Made by a program: the position numbers and the translations under genes | The notes under the pieces: generated by a model | The model's database searches: none | Told to the model about the DNA's origin: nothing | The model's input: only the letters and a program-made list of their open reading frames with translations | Assembly: GCA_037783415.1 (NCBI GenBank) | Contig: JAZGTN010000029.1 | Location: 868,001 to 932,000 of the forward strand | Length of the DNA stretch: 64,000 nucleotides | DNA from: Leptasterias polaris | Taxonomy: Eukaryota; Echinodermata; Asteroidea; Forcipulatida; Asteriidae | Reading direction: 5' to 3' | In this document: piece by piece, positions 34,887 through 48,400 of the stretch | How positions within the stretch are numbered: position 1 is the first letter of the stretch | Layout: every line of letters starts with the position of its first letter

Positions 34887-37800
34887 TACTCAACCGTACA
34901 CAACTCAATGGGAATTTACACAATCGTACACAACTCAATGGGAAACTACACAACCGTACACAACTCAATGGGAAACTACACAACCGTACACAACTCAATG
35001 GGAAACTACACAACCGTACACAACTCAATGGGAAACTACACAACCGTACACAACTCAATGGGAAAAACTACACAACCGTACACAACTCAATGGGAAAAAC
35101 TACACAACCGTACACAACTCGATGGGAAACTACACAACCGTACACAACTCAATGGGAAACTACACAACCGTACACAACTTATGGGAAACTACACAACCGT
35201 ACACAACTCAATGGGAAACTACACAACCGTACACAACTCAATGGGAAACTACACAACCGTACACAACGCAATGGGAAACTACACAACCGTACACAACTTA
35301 ATGGGAAACTACACAACCGTACACAACTCAATGGGAAGCTACACAACCGTACACAACTCAATGGGAAACTACACAACCGTACACAACGCAATGAGAAACT
35401 ACACAACCGTACAACTTAATGGGAAACTACACAACCATACACAACTCAATGGGAAACTACACAACCGTACACAACTCAATGGACAACTACACAACCGTAC
35501 ACAACTCAATGGTAAACTACACAACCGTACACAACTCAATGGGAAACTACACAACCGTACACAACTCAATGGGAAACTACACAACCGTACACAACGCAAT
35601 GGGAAACTACACAACCGTACACAACTCAATGGGAAACTACACAACCGTACACAACTCAATGGGAAACTACACAACCGTACAACTCAATGGGAAACTACAC
35701 ATAACCGTACACACACAACCGTACACAACTCAATGGGAATTTACACAATCGTACACAACTCAATGGGAAACTACACAACCGTACACAACTCAATGGGAAA
35801 CTACACAACCGTACACAACTCAATGGACAACTACACAACCGTACACAACTCAATGGTAAACTACACAACCGTACACAACTCAATGGGAAACTACACAACC
35901 GTACACAACTCAATGGGAAACTACACAACCGTACACAACGCAATGGGAAACTACACAACCGTACACAACGCAATGGGAAACTACACAACCGTACACAACT
36001 TAATGGGAAACTACACAACCGTACACAACGCAATGGGAAACTACACAACCGTACACAACTCAATGGGAAACTACACAACCGTACACAACTCAATGGGAAA
36101 CTACACAACCGTACACAACGCAATGGGAAACTACACAACCGTACACAACTCAATGGGAAACTACACAACCGTACACAACTCAATGGGAAACTACACAACC
36201 GTACAACTCAATGGGAAACTACACATAACCGTACACACACAACCGTACACAACTCAATGGGAATTTACACAATCGTACACAACTCAATGGGAAACTACAC
36301 AACCGTACACAACTCAATGGGAAACTACACAACCGTACACAACTCAATGGACAACTACACAACCGTACAACTTAATGGGAAACTACACAACCGTACACAA
36401 CTCAATGGTAAACTACACAACCGTACACAACTCAATGGGAAACTACACAACCGTACACAACTCAATGGGAAACTACACAACCGTACACAACGCAATGGGA
36501 AACTACACAACCGTACACAACGCAATGGGAAACTACACAACCGTACACAACTTAATGGGAAACTACACAACCGTACACAACGCAATGGGAAACTACACAA
36601 CCGTACACAACTCAATGGGAAACTATACAATCGTATACAACCGTACACAACTCAATGGGAAACTACACAACCGTACACAACGCAATGAGAAACTACACAA
36701 CCGTACAACTTAATGGGAAACTACACAACCATACACAACTCAATGGGAAACTACACAACCGTACACAACTCAATGGACAACTACACAACCGTACACAACT
36801 CAATGGTAAACTACACAACCGTACACAACTCAATGGGAAACTACACAACCGTACACAACTCAATGGGAAACTACACAACCGTACACAACTCAATGGGAAA
36901 CTACACAACCGTACACAACTTAATGGGAAACTACACAACCGTACACAACGCAATGGGAAACTACACAACCGTACACAACTCAATGGGAAACTATACAATC
37001 GTATACAACCGTACACAACGCAATGGGAAACTACACAACCGTACACAACTCAATGGGAAACTATACAATCGTATACAACCGTACACAACTCAATGGACAA
37101 CTACACAACCGTACACAACTCAATGGACAACTACACAACCGTACACAACTCAATGGACAACTACACAACCGTACACAACTCAATGGTAAACTATACACAA
37201 CCGTACACAACTCAATGGGAAACTACACAACCGTACACAACTCAATGGGAAACTACACAACCGTACACAACGCAATGGGAAACTACACAACCGTACACAA
37301 CTTAATGGGAAACTACACAACCGTACACAACTCAATGGGAAACTACACAACCGTACACAACTCAATGGACAACTACACAACCGTACACAACTCAATGGTA
37401 AACTACACAACCGTACACAACTCAATGGGAAACTACACAACCGTACACAACTCAATGGGAAACTACACAACCGTACACAACGCAATGGGAAACTACACAA
37501 CCGTACACAACTTAATGGGAAACTACACAACCGTACACAACTCAATGGGAAACTATACAATCGTATACAACCGTACACAACTCAATGGGAAACTACACAA
37601 CCGTACACAACGCAATGAGAAACTACACAACCGTACAACTTAATGGGAAACTACACAACCATACACAACTCAATGGGAAACTACACAACCGTACACAACT
37701 CAATGGACAACTACACAACCGTACACAACTCAATGGTAAACTACACAACCGTACACAACTTAATGGGAAACTACACAACCGTACACAACGCAATGGGAAA

Positions 37801-39460
37801 CTACACAACCGTACACAACTCAATGGGAAACTATACAATCGTATACAACCGTACACAACTCAATGGGAAACTACACAACCGTACACAACGCAATGAGAAA
37901 CTACACAACCGTACACAACGCAATGGGAAACTACACAACCGTACACAACTTAATGGGAAACTACACAACCGTACACAACGCAATGGGAAACTACACAACC
38001 GTACACAACTCAATGGGAAACTACACAACCGTACACAACTCAATGGGAAACTACACAACCGTACACAACTCAATGGGAAACTACACAACCGTACACAACT
38101 TAATGGGAAACTACACAACCGTACACAACGCAATGGGAAACTACACAACCGTACACAACTCAATGGGAAACTATACAATCGTATACAACCGTACACAACG
38201 CAATGGGAAACTACACAACCGTACACAACTCAATGGGAAACTATACAATCGTATACAACCGTACACAACTCAATGGGAAACTACACAACCGTACACAACT
38301 CAATGGACAACTACACAACCGTACAACTTAATGGGAAACTACACAACCATACACAACTCAATGGGAAACTACACAACCGTACACAACTCAATGGACAACT
38401 ACACAACCGTACACAACTCAATGGTAAACTACACAACCGTACACAACTTAATGGGAAACTACACAACCGTACACAACGCAATGGGAAACTACACAACCGT
38501 ACACAACTCAATGGGAAACTATACAATCGTATACAACCGTACACAACTCAATGGGAAACTACACAACCGTACACAACGCAATGAGAAACTACACAACCGT
38601 ACACAACGCAATGGGAAACTACACAACCGTACACAACTTAATGGGAAACTACACAACCGTACACAACGCAATGGGAAACTACACAACCGTACACAACTCA
38701 ATGGGAAACTACACAACCGTACACAACTCAATGGGAAACTACACAACCGTACACAACTCAATGGGAAACTACACAACCGTACACAACTTAATGGGAAACT
38801 ACACAACCGTACACAACGCAATGGGAAACTACACAACCGTACACAACTCAATGGGAAACTATACAATCGTATACAACCGTACACAACGCAATGGGAAACT
38901 ACACAACCGTACACAACTCAATGGGAAACTATACAATCGTATACAACCGTACACAACTCAATGGGAAACTACACAACCGTACACAACTCAATGGACAACT
39001 ACACAACCGTACAACTTAATGGGAAACTACACAACCATACACAACTCAATGGGAAACTACACAACCGTACACAACTCAATGGACAACTACACAACCGTAC
39101 ACAACTCAATGGGAAACTACACAACCGTACACAACTTAATGGGAAACTACACAACCGTACACAACGCAATGGGAAACTACACAACCGTACACAACTCAAT
39201 GGGAAACTATACAATCGTATACAACCGTACACAACGCAATGGGAAACTACACAACCGTACACAACTCAATGGGAAACTATACAATCGTATACAACCGTAC
39301 ACAACTCAATGGGAAACTACACAACCGTACACAACTCAATGGACAACTACACAACCGTACACAACTCAATGGTAAACTATACACAACCGTACACAACTCA
39401 ATGGGAAACTACACAACCGTACACAACTCATTGGGAAACTATACAACTGATACACAACTG
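34887..39460. repeat. 30 bp minisatellite, main array, about 150 units with higher-order repeats
   Basis: Units of 30 bp differ at a few sites (ACTCAATGG, ACGCAATGG, ACTTAATGG; GGGAAAC, GGACAAC, GGTAAAC) and include short units (CCGTACAACT) and units with an inserted TATACAATCGTATACAACC. The marker CCGTACAACTTAATGGG followed by ACAACCATACAC occurs at 35411, 36705, 37635, 38323 and 39011; the last three are exactly 688 bp apart. Open frames of up to 613 codons run through it in every forward frame and several reverse frames, which is expected of a stop-free 30 bp repeat. I do not regard them as genes. Confidence 0.95.
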
Positions 39461-39479
39461 ACGCTAAGGCTAAGCAATT

Positions 39480-42400
39480 TTTAACCATACACAAGGCTTC
39501 TCAGAGTCCTTCTCAGAGTTTATTAGAAAACAACACAATCAAAGCTAGCGTATTGGAGTGACAGAAACTACTGGGAAAAGGTGCAACAGAATACAGAAAA
39601 TCTGCCCAGAACAGACAACAGGAATTTGTTTTTAGCAAAGCTATAGAGACACTGGTTATTTTTTATATTTTTTGGTTGGTCTTTACAATGGAAGACTGGA
39701 AGAAGAATGTTACAAACAATACTTTTAGAACAGGGAGCCAGTGCAACACTTTTATGAGATTAGTGTGTAGAAAATGAAGAGTGTTGCTCATTTATCTGTC
39801 TTATCCTAACATTTTAAGAGTTAACAATTTCAGGTCTGATCCTAGATTCCTAGATGAAGCAAATTATGAAACCCCTATTGTAGTTGTTGTTGTATTGACT
39901 ATTCTTCTGTTGATTTTGTTCACAGTGTCCTTAAGTAGCTGACCTGGTTGAATCTGAAGAAGGGCTTGATGATGATGTGCTCCATTTTGAGTTGTCAACT
40001 TTTTTAGAGGGAAATTTGTACAATGGACAGCTATAAGAGCACAAGGACCAGTTGCAGGAAGGATGCTTAACACTATAGGAGAATGATGCCTGGAGTATTT
40101 TCAGATTTGTGTCCCCATGGTAAGTACTTGCCTAAATTCAATTTTCAATACAAATTCAATTAAAAACCTGAAGACATACTATTATTATAATTTGTTTATT
40201 TGACCTCAACAAAAACAAGTACAACAAAAAGCACAGCAAAAGTGAAACGATAACACAACGAACCAATCAAAATAATAATGAACACAATAATTATGCAATT
40301 CGTAAACAAGTACGAAGTTTACATTCACAAGTTTACATTCATAAACAAGTAGGTTTGTATCATAAAACAGCTTAAAAAGAGAATTACAACTATAAACTTT
40401 GAAGCAAGTTTACAGACAATGTAAGCTGAAGGAACGCTTTGGCATACCAACAATAATTTTCTAACAGTTGTTTTGTCTTATTTCAAAATAAACACATGGG
40501 AAATGAATGTGTAGTCTTCTGACATACTTGTGTGTTACCCTGCCTTGAAACAAAATAAATATTTGCCACAGTCACTCATCTCATAATTTCTACACGATTT
40601 TATTAATTTCAACTAAGTATGTATTTCCTTTTTGTATTCTTTCATTAGCCTGTTCCATTGGATACAAACAGATGGGTGTTCAAGATACAAGGCCACAAGT
40701 AGCCAAGTTGCAGAGCAGATGATTTCGTCCCTCCAACGCATCAAAGTTCAGCTTTCATTAATGGCTCAAGAAATTTTTGTGTGGCATTATCGTTTCTATT
40801 TGTGGAAAAAAGGAATAACTAAAGAAGCTTGGTTGTTTTTAAAGCAGTTTATGTAGTATCATTTACATGAACCTTCCTATATTAAATGTGCAATTTCTTC
40901 TATATTGTACAAGTTGGACATGGCCAGTGCACTGCTATTGTCAAAACGAATTGTACAAATCCATACATTTTCTTCAATTCAATTCAAATCAACATTTATT
41001 TCCACATTGGTAAACGAACAAAGAAAAGAGAATAATGAACAAATTTAGAGCAATTTTTTAAATCAAAGACATTCAAGAACTGATTAGGACATTAATAATT
41101 AATGAAAACAAAAAATAAGTAGAGAAATCAAAATAATATAATAAAACTGATAAGTAGCAAACCAATGTGGGGGCATTTTCAGAAGCCAAAAGAGGCTTGT
41201 AGTGGAATGCCTACTGACAAATACAAAACAAATTATTGAAGAAACAAAATAAGTAAATAAAACAAAAAATTGCAATTACACTCATAAAGGAACACGTTGA
41301 AACGAGAGCAATAATAAGAGTGATAATAAAACTAAAAAGAAGGTAGTAATAACAACAATGACATAGGAGGAGTTTTGAAGAGGGATGACATGAGTATTAT
41401 ATTATAACGCCACAGTTGGGTAACAAGGCTGGAATGCATACAAGAAAGGAAGCTAAGCTGAGTACTCATGTTTAGATTAAAGTTCCATACTTTTATGATG
41501 TAGGCCTAAGTATTTTGAATCTTTGAAATAACCTTTGGTGGAAATATTGCGTCTAGGGAGATTGGTACCACTTTCACTTTTTTAAACTACTTTTAACAAA
41601 TAAAACAACTCACCATCAAAGATATATCATAAATGTAGTTTGGTTTTATAATCCTCGTAATCAAATTTCCACATTACAGAAATAGTAATTAAATTGGCTG
41701 CAACCACAATTCTGAAGAGTGATTGTTTCTTTGCATCATTTAAAACTTTTGTACAACGTATTTCCAACTGCAAATTAACAATGTTTTTTATAAACAACAG
41801 TGGAATAAGACAGTACTTGCCTATCATTAAAGAAATAAAGATTGTGCGAACAGACGCACCAAATGCAATAATAGCTTCCTCTGATTTATTTTCAACTGCT
41901 TGTGTGTTTATCTTCATTTCATAATAAAAATTCACATTCTAGAGTTAAGTTTCTTGGGCAAAAGTTATTGTCAACGGTGGAGGGAGGGAGATAACTTGGT
42001 ACATCAAAGTTTTTAATGAAATTTGCCGATGCAAATTGTCACCTAATGGATCTTCATGTTCAGTGTACTTTTGTTTGTTTTATATTATAGTACTAATTAA
42101 GTCAACTGATATTTGGAAGTGCAAGGGAACTCGCCCGCATAAAATTAATGCCTAGTGCCCTTTTTAAAAAAACTAGATAAGTACGAAAACGGAAACGTTT
42201 TGTTTTTTGTTTGAATTGTCCAAGATTTGAGCATGTTATGCCTATTAAACAAAGTACACCTTTTGGTATTTAAGTTAATGAATACATTTTTTTCAAACTT
42301 CAAAATGGTTCTAGAATCAACCGTGCGTCGGACGGGATTTGTTATAAATAACTGTTGGGCATCTGTTCTCGATATTAATGTATTCTTCGTAAGACCGGGA

Positions 42401-45400
42401 AGAGTACGATGCAAAAATCCCAACTTATGTTTTATAATTTTGAATTAATTTTGCCATTATGACATTTTGTCATAATCACGTCTCGGTTGTAACATGGAGG
42501 CAGGAAATAATTTATATGTATTTTCCTTCATCCATGGTTGTGATAAATTGATCAAAATTATTGGAGAACATGCTGCCGCGCGTATTATTTTATGCGCATG
42601 TATATATTTGTGTTTATTATTAGATTTTGGTTCCTTTTGCATTGGAAATGCAATTTTTGTAATGACAAATCAGGAAGGAAAGCCTAAAACCCTTCCAACC
42701 GTAATAGGCCTATAACTTTTACGCTTTTCTGCATTTGGAGACAACTTGATATTCAACAAATACACGATGCATTCCACATTACTGTCGAGATTAATGGATC
42801 GGTAAGAATGTCAAAGTTACGGTAAATAGTTCGTGGTTTCAATGAAATTGCTTCACTGACAACTTTGAAAAAGTTTTCACTACTAGTCACAAACATTCAA
42901 ACCAATGTTGATATAAACTTATGGATTTAAATTAGCCAGTAAAGTAAAGTTTAATTCATGCTGTGTCATTTTTAGTTTGTATACATTTACCTAAGACTCT
43001 TCTAACCAAAAAGCCGCGCATCAACTTGAAAATGCTTTAAAAACATTATCCATTGTGGTGATTTAAAGTTGAGTTGATTTATATTAAAAACAGGTAAGCC
43101 CTATCTATTTCCCTTCAGTCAAGTTAACTATAACGTTCATTTGAGATACGAGACATAATCGTCAAAGATGATTACACCGAAGTAGTCCTGCTTATAAAGT
43201 CGCAATTGAGTTATTGCTTGACATGGAAACACTTTGCTAGAGATAAATAAACACTGTACAAACATTGTTTAATTTATCAAGAAAGAAAGAAACTTTAACT
43301 CAACGTAATAATAATTATGACCAAAGCCTACATCTTATAAATATTTCAGTACAAGTCATAATAATGACTTTCAGTTGAACTATGTACAACTACAAGTCAT
43401 TATCATGACTTATTATCTATCATAGCAGTTTTTTTGTAAATGAGATATACCGATTTGTAATAATTATTACGATTAATGCTTACTCGGTAGTGATATTTCT
43501 GGTCATTATTATAACTTTGTGTCCCCGCATTTTCCTCTCTTTTCAAAGCCCCTTCGTAATTGTCAGTGTTAAAAAGTATGTTTGGTTTAAAAAGTATTGG
43601 CATATTTTGAACTTGCTCGCGCCCAAACAAAACACATTTTAGATCCAAAAAGAACATAATTAGAAGGGCGTGGCCGGAACGGACCAAAGATTAATAATTG
43701 GCTTAGCATGTCTCGGTTTCTGTTGACAGTATTTGTGCTTGTTAGTGTTGCTTTCTTCTGTAAAGAAAAAGGTTTTCAAAAAATAAAAAGGGGGAATTTA
43801 TATTATTGTTTATGTTTGTTCGTGTTCTGTTCTAGGTCAATTATCTTTGATGTAATATATTTTTAAAATAACCAAGTGGTGACGAGAGACGAAGCCCCAT
43901 TTGTTTTCAGGGTGCACCACTAAATAGGCCAAAAGTCATGCGCAAAACTGGTTATCATATTTCCAAATTCTTTTTAATAATAACGTTTTGGGGTCATGCA
44001 ATTAATAGATTGTGTAATTAGGGGTCTATAACAATTTATCACAACCTGGGGGCTATGTGCTTTAACTTTTGAGAAGACGTGTTAAATGTAGGCTTTGAGG
44101 TTGGTCCTATTTGGCTTGGGAAGTGAAAAGGTGATCATGTAAACTTGCATTGATTTAGGAAAAAAGTACATTAATTTGGGGTTTTTTTCTGGGGTAGCAA
44201 AAATTCCGAAAAGCTGACCTGCCAAAAATTGAAAAGAAATCTGAAGTTTTATTAGTTGTCCGAAAATATATTTGATTGATTTTCAAGAGGCTCAAATACT
44301 TTAAATAGCCTATTTGTTTTTGAGTATTTTTGAATATTTTAGCACTAGCATTGGTTGCTATGAGAGTTTAGCACCTTTTAGAGCTTTTTAGCGCCCTCCC
44401 GTGTTAAAAAATTGAGCTGCAAAACACTGGGTTGAATTTCTGCCAAATTTATAATGCATATTCATGAATATTCAAATCACACTGTTTATTTGGCAAATAA
44501 TGCGAACACAGGGTAAGAAAACCTCCATTTATGATCCAGCCGTAAAAAGGTGTCAGTAGACAGTTTACCCAAAGCATTTACGTGACAAAATATGACGGGA
44601 TTGAACTTTAGATAGTTTAATACAGAAAATAGTATTGGCTCAGAAATAAACACAACATTACGACTGCAAGAGACTAATCACAACTTGCGCATGCGTATTT
44701 TAATCACAACCATCGTGGTTTAGCTTCATACGTCGTGTTGGTTATATGCCTCTCAACTTTGAGATTTTTTGATGTCGGCTGCTTCTGCAATTTGGAAGAG
44801 ACTTGATCTATTTTATTTCAAGGTTTTCCCTCGTTTCTTAAAATTATGTCATCAAAGGTATGATACCTTATTAATATCATCAGTGTTATTTATAAGGATT
44901 TTAATGTATCTATCTGTAGTGATACTCAAAAAGCATGTGAATAGCGATATATTTTTGTAAACAATGGTCTGGAGGTTCAGGTTTTTGAGGCTCTCGTCTC
45001 ATGGTTTTTGTTAGGATAATAATTAATACATTGTCTTTTTCTGTGTCAGTACTTGTGACTGTGTCTTTGGGTGGGTTGATGAGGATGAATGGACCAGTGG
45101 TTTTAATATCACAATTTTTGTGTGAGGATCCCTGCATACATAGACTGCAATCATACTTGGCAGTTCAGGAAACTCTAATAAATATTTAACTAAACTATGT
45201 GGTGTTCTGTTATTAATATATTATTTTTAGTACTGACTGTACTACTAATAATACAGTAATACTACTTTATTAACTAGAGAATAGTACTTAAATGTTTGAT
45301 TGTCGCCATTTCTGCAAGTTTCAAATCAATTTTATTACCTAGTTCTGCTACAAGGAAGGAAAGGAAGAAGTGATGGTGAAAATTTGAAACATTTGTACAC

Positions 45401-45470
45401 AAAGTTCTATCATATTCAATTCATTTATTTATGGTACATTTATTAATGATTGTACCTCTTTCACCTTCAG
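39480..45470. other. Intergenic region without a supported coding gene
   Basis: AT-rich sequence between the satellite and CCDC112. 40190-41290 looks like retroposon-derived 3' sequence on the minus strand (A/T-rich tails, CTACAAGCCTCTTTTGGCTT in inverse). Open frames at 41627-41935 (minus), 42227-42448 and 42494-42715 (plus) have no recognised domain. 44700-44765 resembles 33680-33745 in inverse (GTATGAAGCTAAACCACGA). Confidence 0.5.
39924..40900 (+). ncRNA. Possible spliced non-coding transcript (weak)
   Basis: A segment with an acceptor-like TTTTGTTCACAG (ending 39923) and a donor-like CCCATG/GTAAGTAC (near 40119), then another acceptor-like TTTCATTAG near 40647. All three frames of the first segment are closed within 15 codons, so it is not coding. 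This rests on splice-site appearance only. Confidence 0.15.
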
Positions 45471-45497
45471 GGGGCAGCAAACTCAAAACCAACCAAG

Positions 45498-48400
45498 ATG
45501 AAAAGTAAAGGAGGAGGGGGAGGAGATACAAAGACAGCAGGATCTTCTCTGAAGACGAAGACAGAAAATGCGAATAAAGTAGAAGCCCTCAGGGAGATTG
45601 AGCAAATGGAGCAAAAGTAAGTAGTTGTAAATTGAACTGAAGGTACACATGGTTGTCGTTTTCAAAAGATCCAGAGTACATCTTTTATAAAATGTGCTGT
45701 CAACTGATTTTTCAGGAAATAGAAATATAAGTTCCATTAAATAATTAAAAGGTCAAATCTTTAATATAGGTATGTGAGGAATGGGGTACTCCTAGAACTA
45801 TGAGGTTCGTTCCAAGATAATAGCTGAACAAAACCTCTCCGAGTCATAGTTCCAGTAAGGAATGGGGTAGCTATAGAATTATGTTATTAACCAGTTATAG
45901 ATCCACTTAGTGTTACCCTACTCCTAGAACTATGAGGTTCGTTCCGCGTGGAGAGGATACAGCAGAATAAATCTCCTAGTTCTAGGAGTAAGTGTTACCC
46001 CAACCTAAATCTCCTAGTTCTAGGAGTAAGTGTTACCCCAACCTGGATCTGTGGGTAGGCATACACAGAGTTGTGGGGACTTTTACACAATGGAACAAAG
46101 GTCCCCACAATGTTTTTCTTTGTTAAACTGGGTCCCCACAATTCTTTAGAAAAGGGAATAATAGAACAACATTATAGGAAGTCCCAACAATGGTGTGTGC
46201 AAAAATAGGTGTGATGTTTCTGAACTTGTCATCTCATTCCCTTCCAAAAAGGTAAGTCACCTTGTAAACCATTACATGGTGCTATGTAAAGAAATAGGTA
46301 TCAAAATTCAAAAAGTAGCTCCACATATATACCTTGCAGGAAAGTACTGACTGTTGAAGCGCCTTGAGCGTCACTGAGTGACGGATATGAGCGCTATATA
46401 AGAAGCCACTATTATTATTATTATTATTATTGGTCTAGGATTATTTCACCCACTTGGATTTACTTGTAAGCTGGATTAAAAAATATATGTATATTTAAAA
46501 TAGTACCCCCCCCCCCCACACACGAAGCACCACAAAAACAAACAACTCTGATTAAGTAAATACTTTGTTTTTGATTTATCTTTACAGGATCAATAGCTTG
46601 GACAGAGAGAAAAGCACCAATCTGTACAGCAAGCGAAGCGATTTTCGCAAGCTGTTTTGCACGTTAGAAGAGCAGGAACTAAAGATGAATAGTGACCGGA
46701 AAACTGACAGTAAGCAACTCTGTAAAAACTTGTCACAATACACATTAATTCTCCTACTGTCTGACCATTCGATATCATTCTCTCATGGTTTTGAATGATT
46801 ATTTTATTTTATTAAATATTATTATTATTTTTTTGCTATGTCATTTCTGTTTTCTAGTTTTTGTTCATTTTATTGCCTTGTATTGTATTTTTTTTTCTTG
46901 TATTGTTGAGGTTGAATAAATAATAAAAAAAATAAAAAAATACTATGCCAGCCTGCAATGGTAGTGAATATACACAGTACGTAGTCAACCCTCCTACTGT
47001 CTGACCATTCAATATCATCAACTGTGGTTTTGAGTGACTGAGATAAACTATGCTAGCCTGCAATTTGATATAATGTGTTGAATGCATCTCCACACAGTGC
47101 ACAGTCAACCTTCCTACTTTCTGACCATTCAATATCATCCAAGTGGTTTTGATAGACAGATAATTAATGCTAGCCTGTATTTTGTTACCATGTGTTGAAT
47201 CCAACAAGGAGCAACACAATAAAGTCAACTTATTAATAATTATGATTAAAAAAAATTGTTTATGACTAGGCTGAATAAACCTCCTCAGCAAACAATATCT
47301 CATTATTTTGGATTTTGGTATGTAATACCTTCATATCAATAATGATATAGCTTCAATATATAAATACATTTTCTAAATTTTCTTTTTAGAAGTTCGATTA
47401 GTGCAACAGCTGAATAAGATGCGAGGCACTGTCACCAAGTTCCAACGTGAACTACGCAATGTTAAGCCAACACCTGAATGCAAGTATAAAAATACCATGC
47501 TAGAGATCAACAATTTCAAAACAGTTCATCGCTGTAACCCTTGCCTGTTTGACAGATATTTTTGATGTCTCATATTTACAAAGAATCATTATTCCATCCA
47601 TGATCAAACATTGCTAAAACAAAGCAAGCTCAAGTTGATTTACAAGAACAGAGACAAAAAGACAAAAGAAACACCTTTAAATAATAAGAAAAGGCAAAGA
47701 AACAACTACTTGTAGAGAAATAAAAGATGTAGGAAGTATTTAAGCCTTTATTTTGAGTTTGATTTTTGCTAAGTATTAATAACAATTTAGTCAGAGGGCA
47801 ATTATTTAGTGTGAAAGTAATTATCATTTTTTGTTTATTATTTTATCAATGTCAGTTGTTGAGAAATTGAAAGAGATGATGGAAACGATAGAAGCTGCCA
47901 CGCATGAGTTCAAAGAACATCAGAGAAAAATGTAAGTGAGAATTTGATGTTATCTAAAATGTTTTTAGAATGCCGGCCTATATCTTATTTGCCAATAAGC
48001 CATTTGTGAGGTAGATTTGATTTATGTCTGTTACAATGACTTGCTTGATCACAAGTTACCGATTAAACTTGAATCCCTCAGACTATCAAAACAGTTGCTA
48101 GGTCAAATGGTTGGGAATAAGCTTTTGTATAGCAACCTCCGATTGAGGCAAACCCTTCTGTATGGGTGTTCGATGTCTCTTATGTAACTAGGCAAAAGCT
48201 TGCGCGAATCATGTGACGTCGTAGCAACTGTCTCAATAGTCTGAGGAATTAAAATTTAACTGGTAATTTGTAATCAAGCAAGTCATTGTACCAAACATTA
48301 TTCAAATCTAACTCGCAAATGGCTTCTTTATGGAATCTTTATCAAATCTTTATCAAGCCTGACCTACTCCAGGATCTTGCATCTACCAACTTGAAAGCTT

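Noticed and set aside
34872..36713. 613-codon open frame, and several others of 130-530 codons on both strands
   Set aside because: All run through the 30 bp minisatellite, are open in every forward frame, and consist only of the repeated decapeptide. This is what a stop-free repeat with unit length divisible by three produces.
41627..41935. 102-codon minus-strand frame with hydrophobic segments
   Set aside because: No recognisable family motif and no flanking exons; probably chance.
42494..42715. 73-codon frame with a hydrophobic stretch (plus strand)
   Set aside because: Could be a small membrane protein, but there is no homology, splice or promoter evidence and similar frames are expected by chance in AT-rich sequence.
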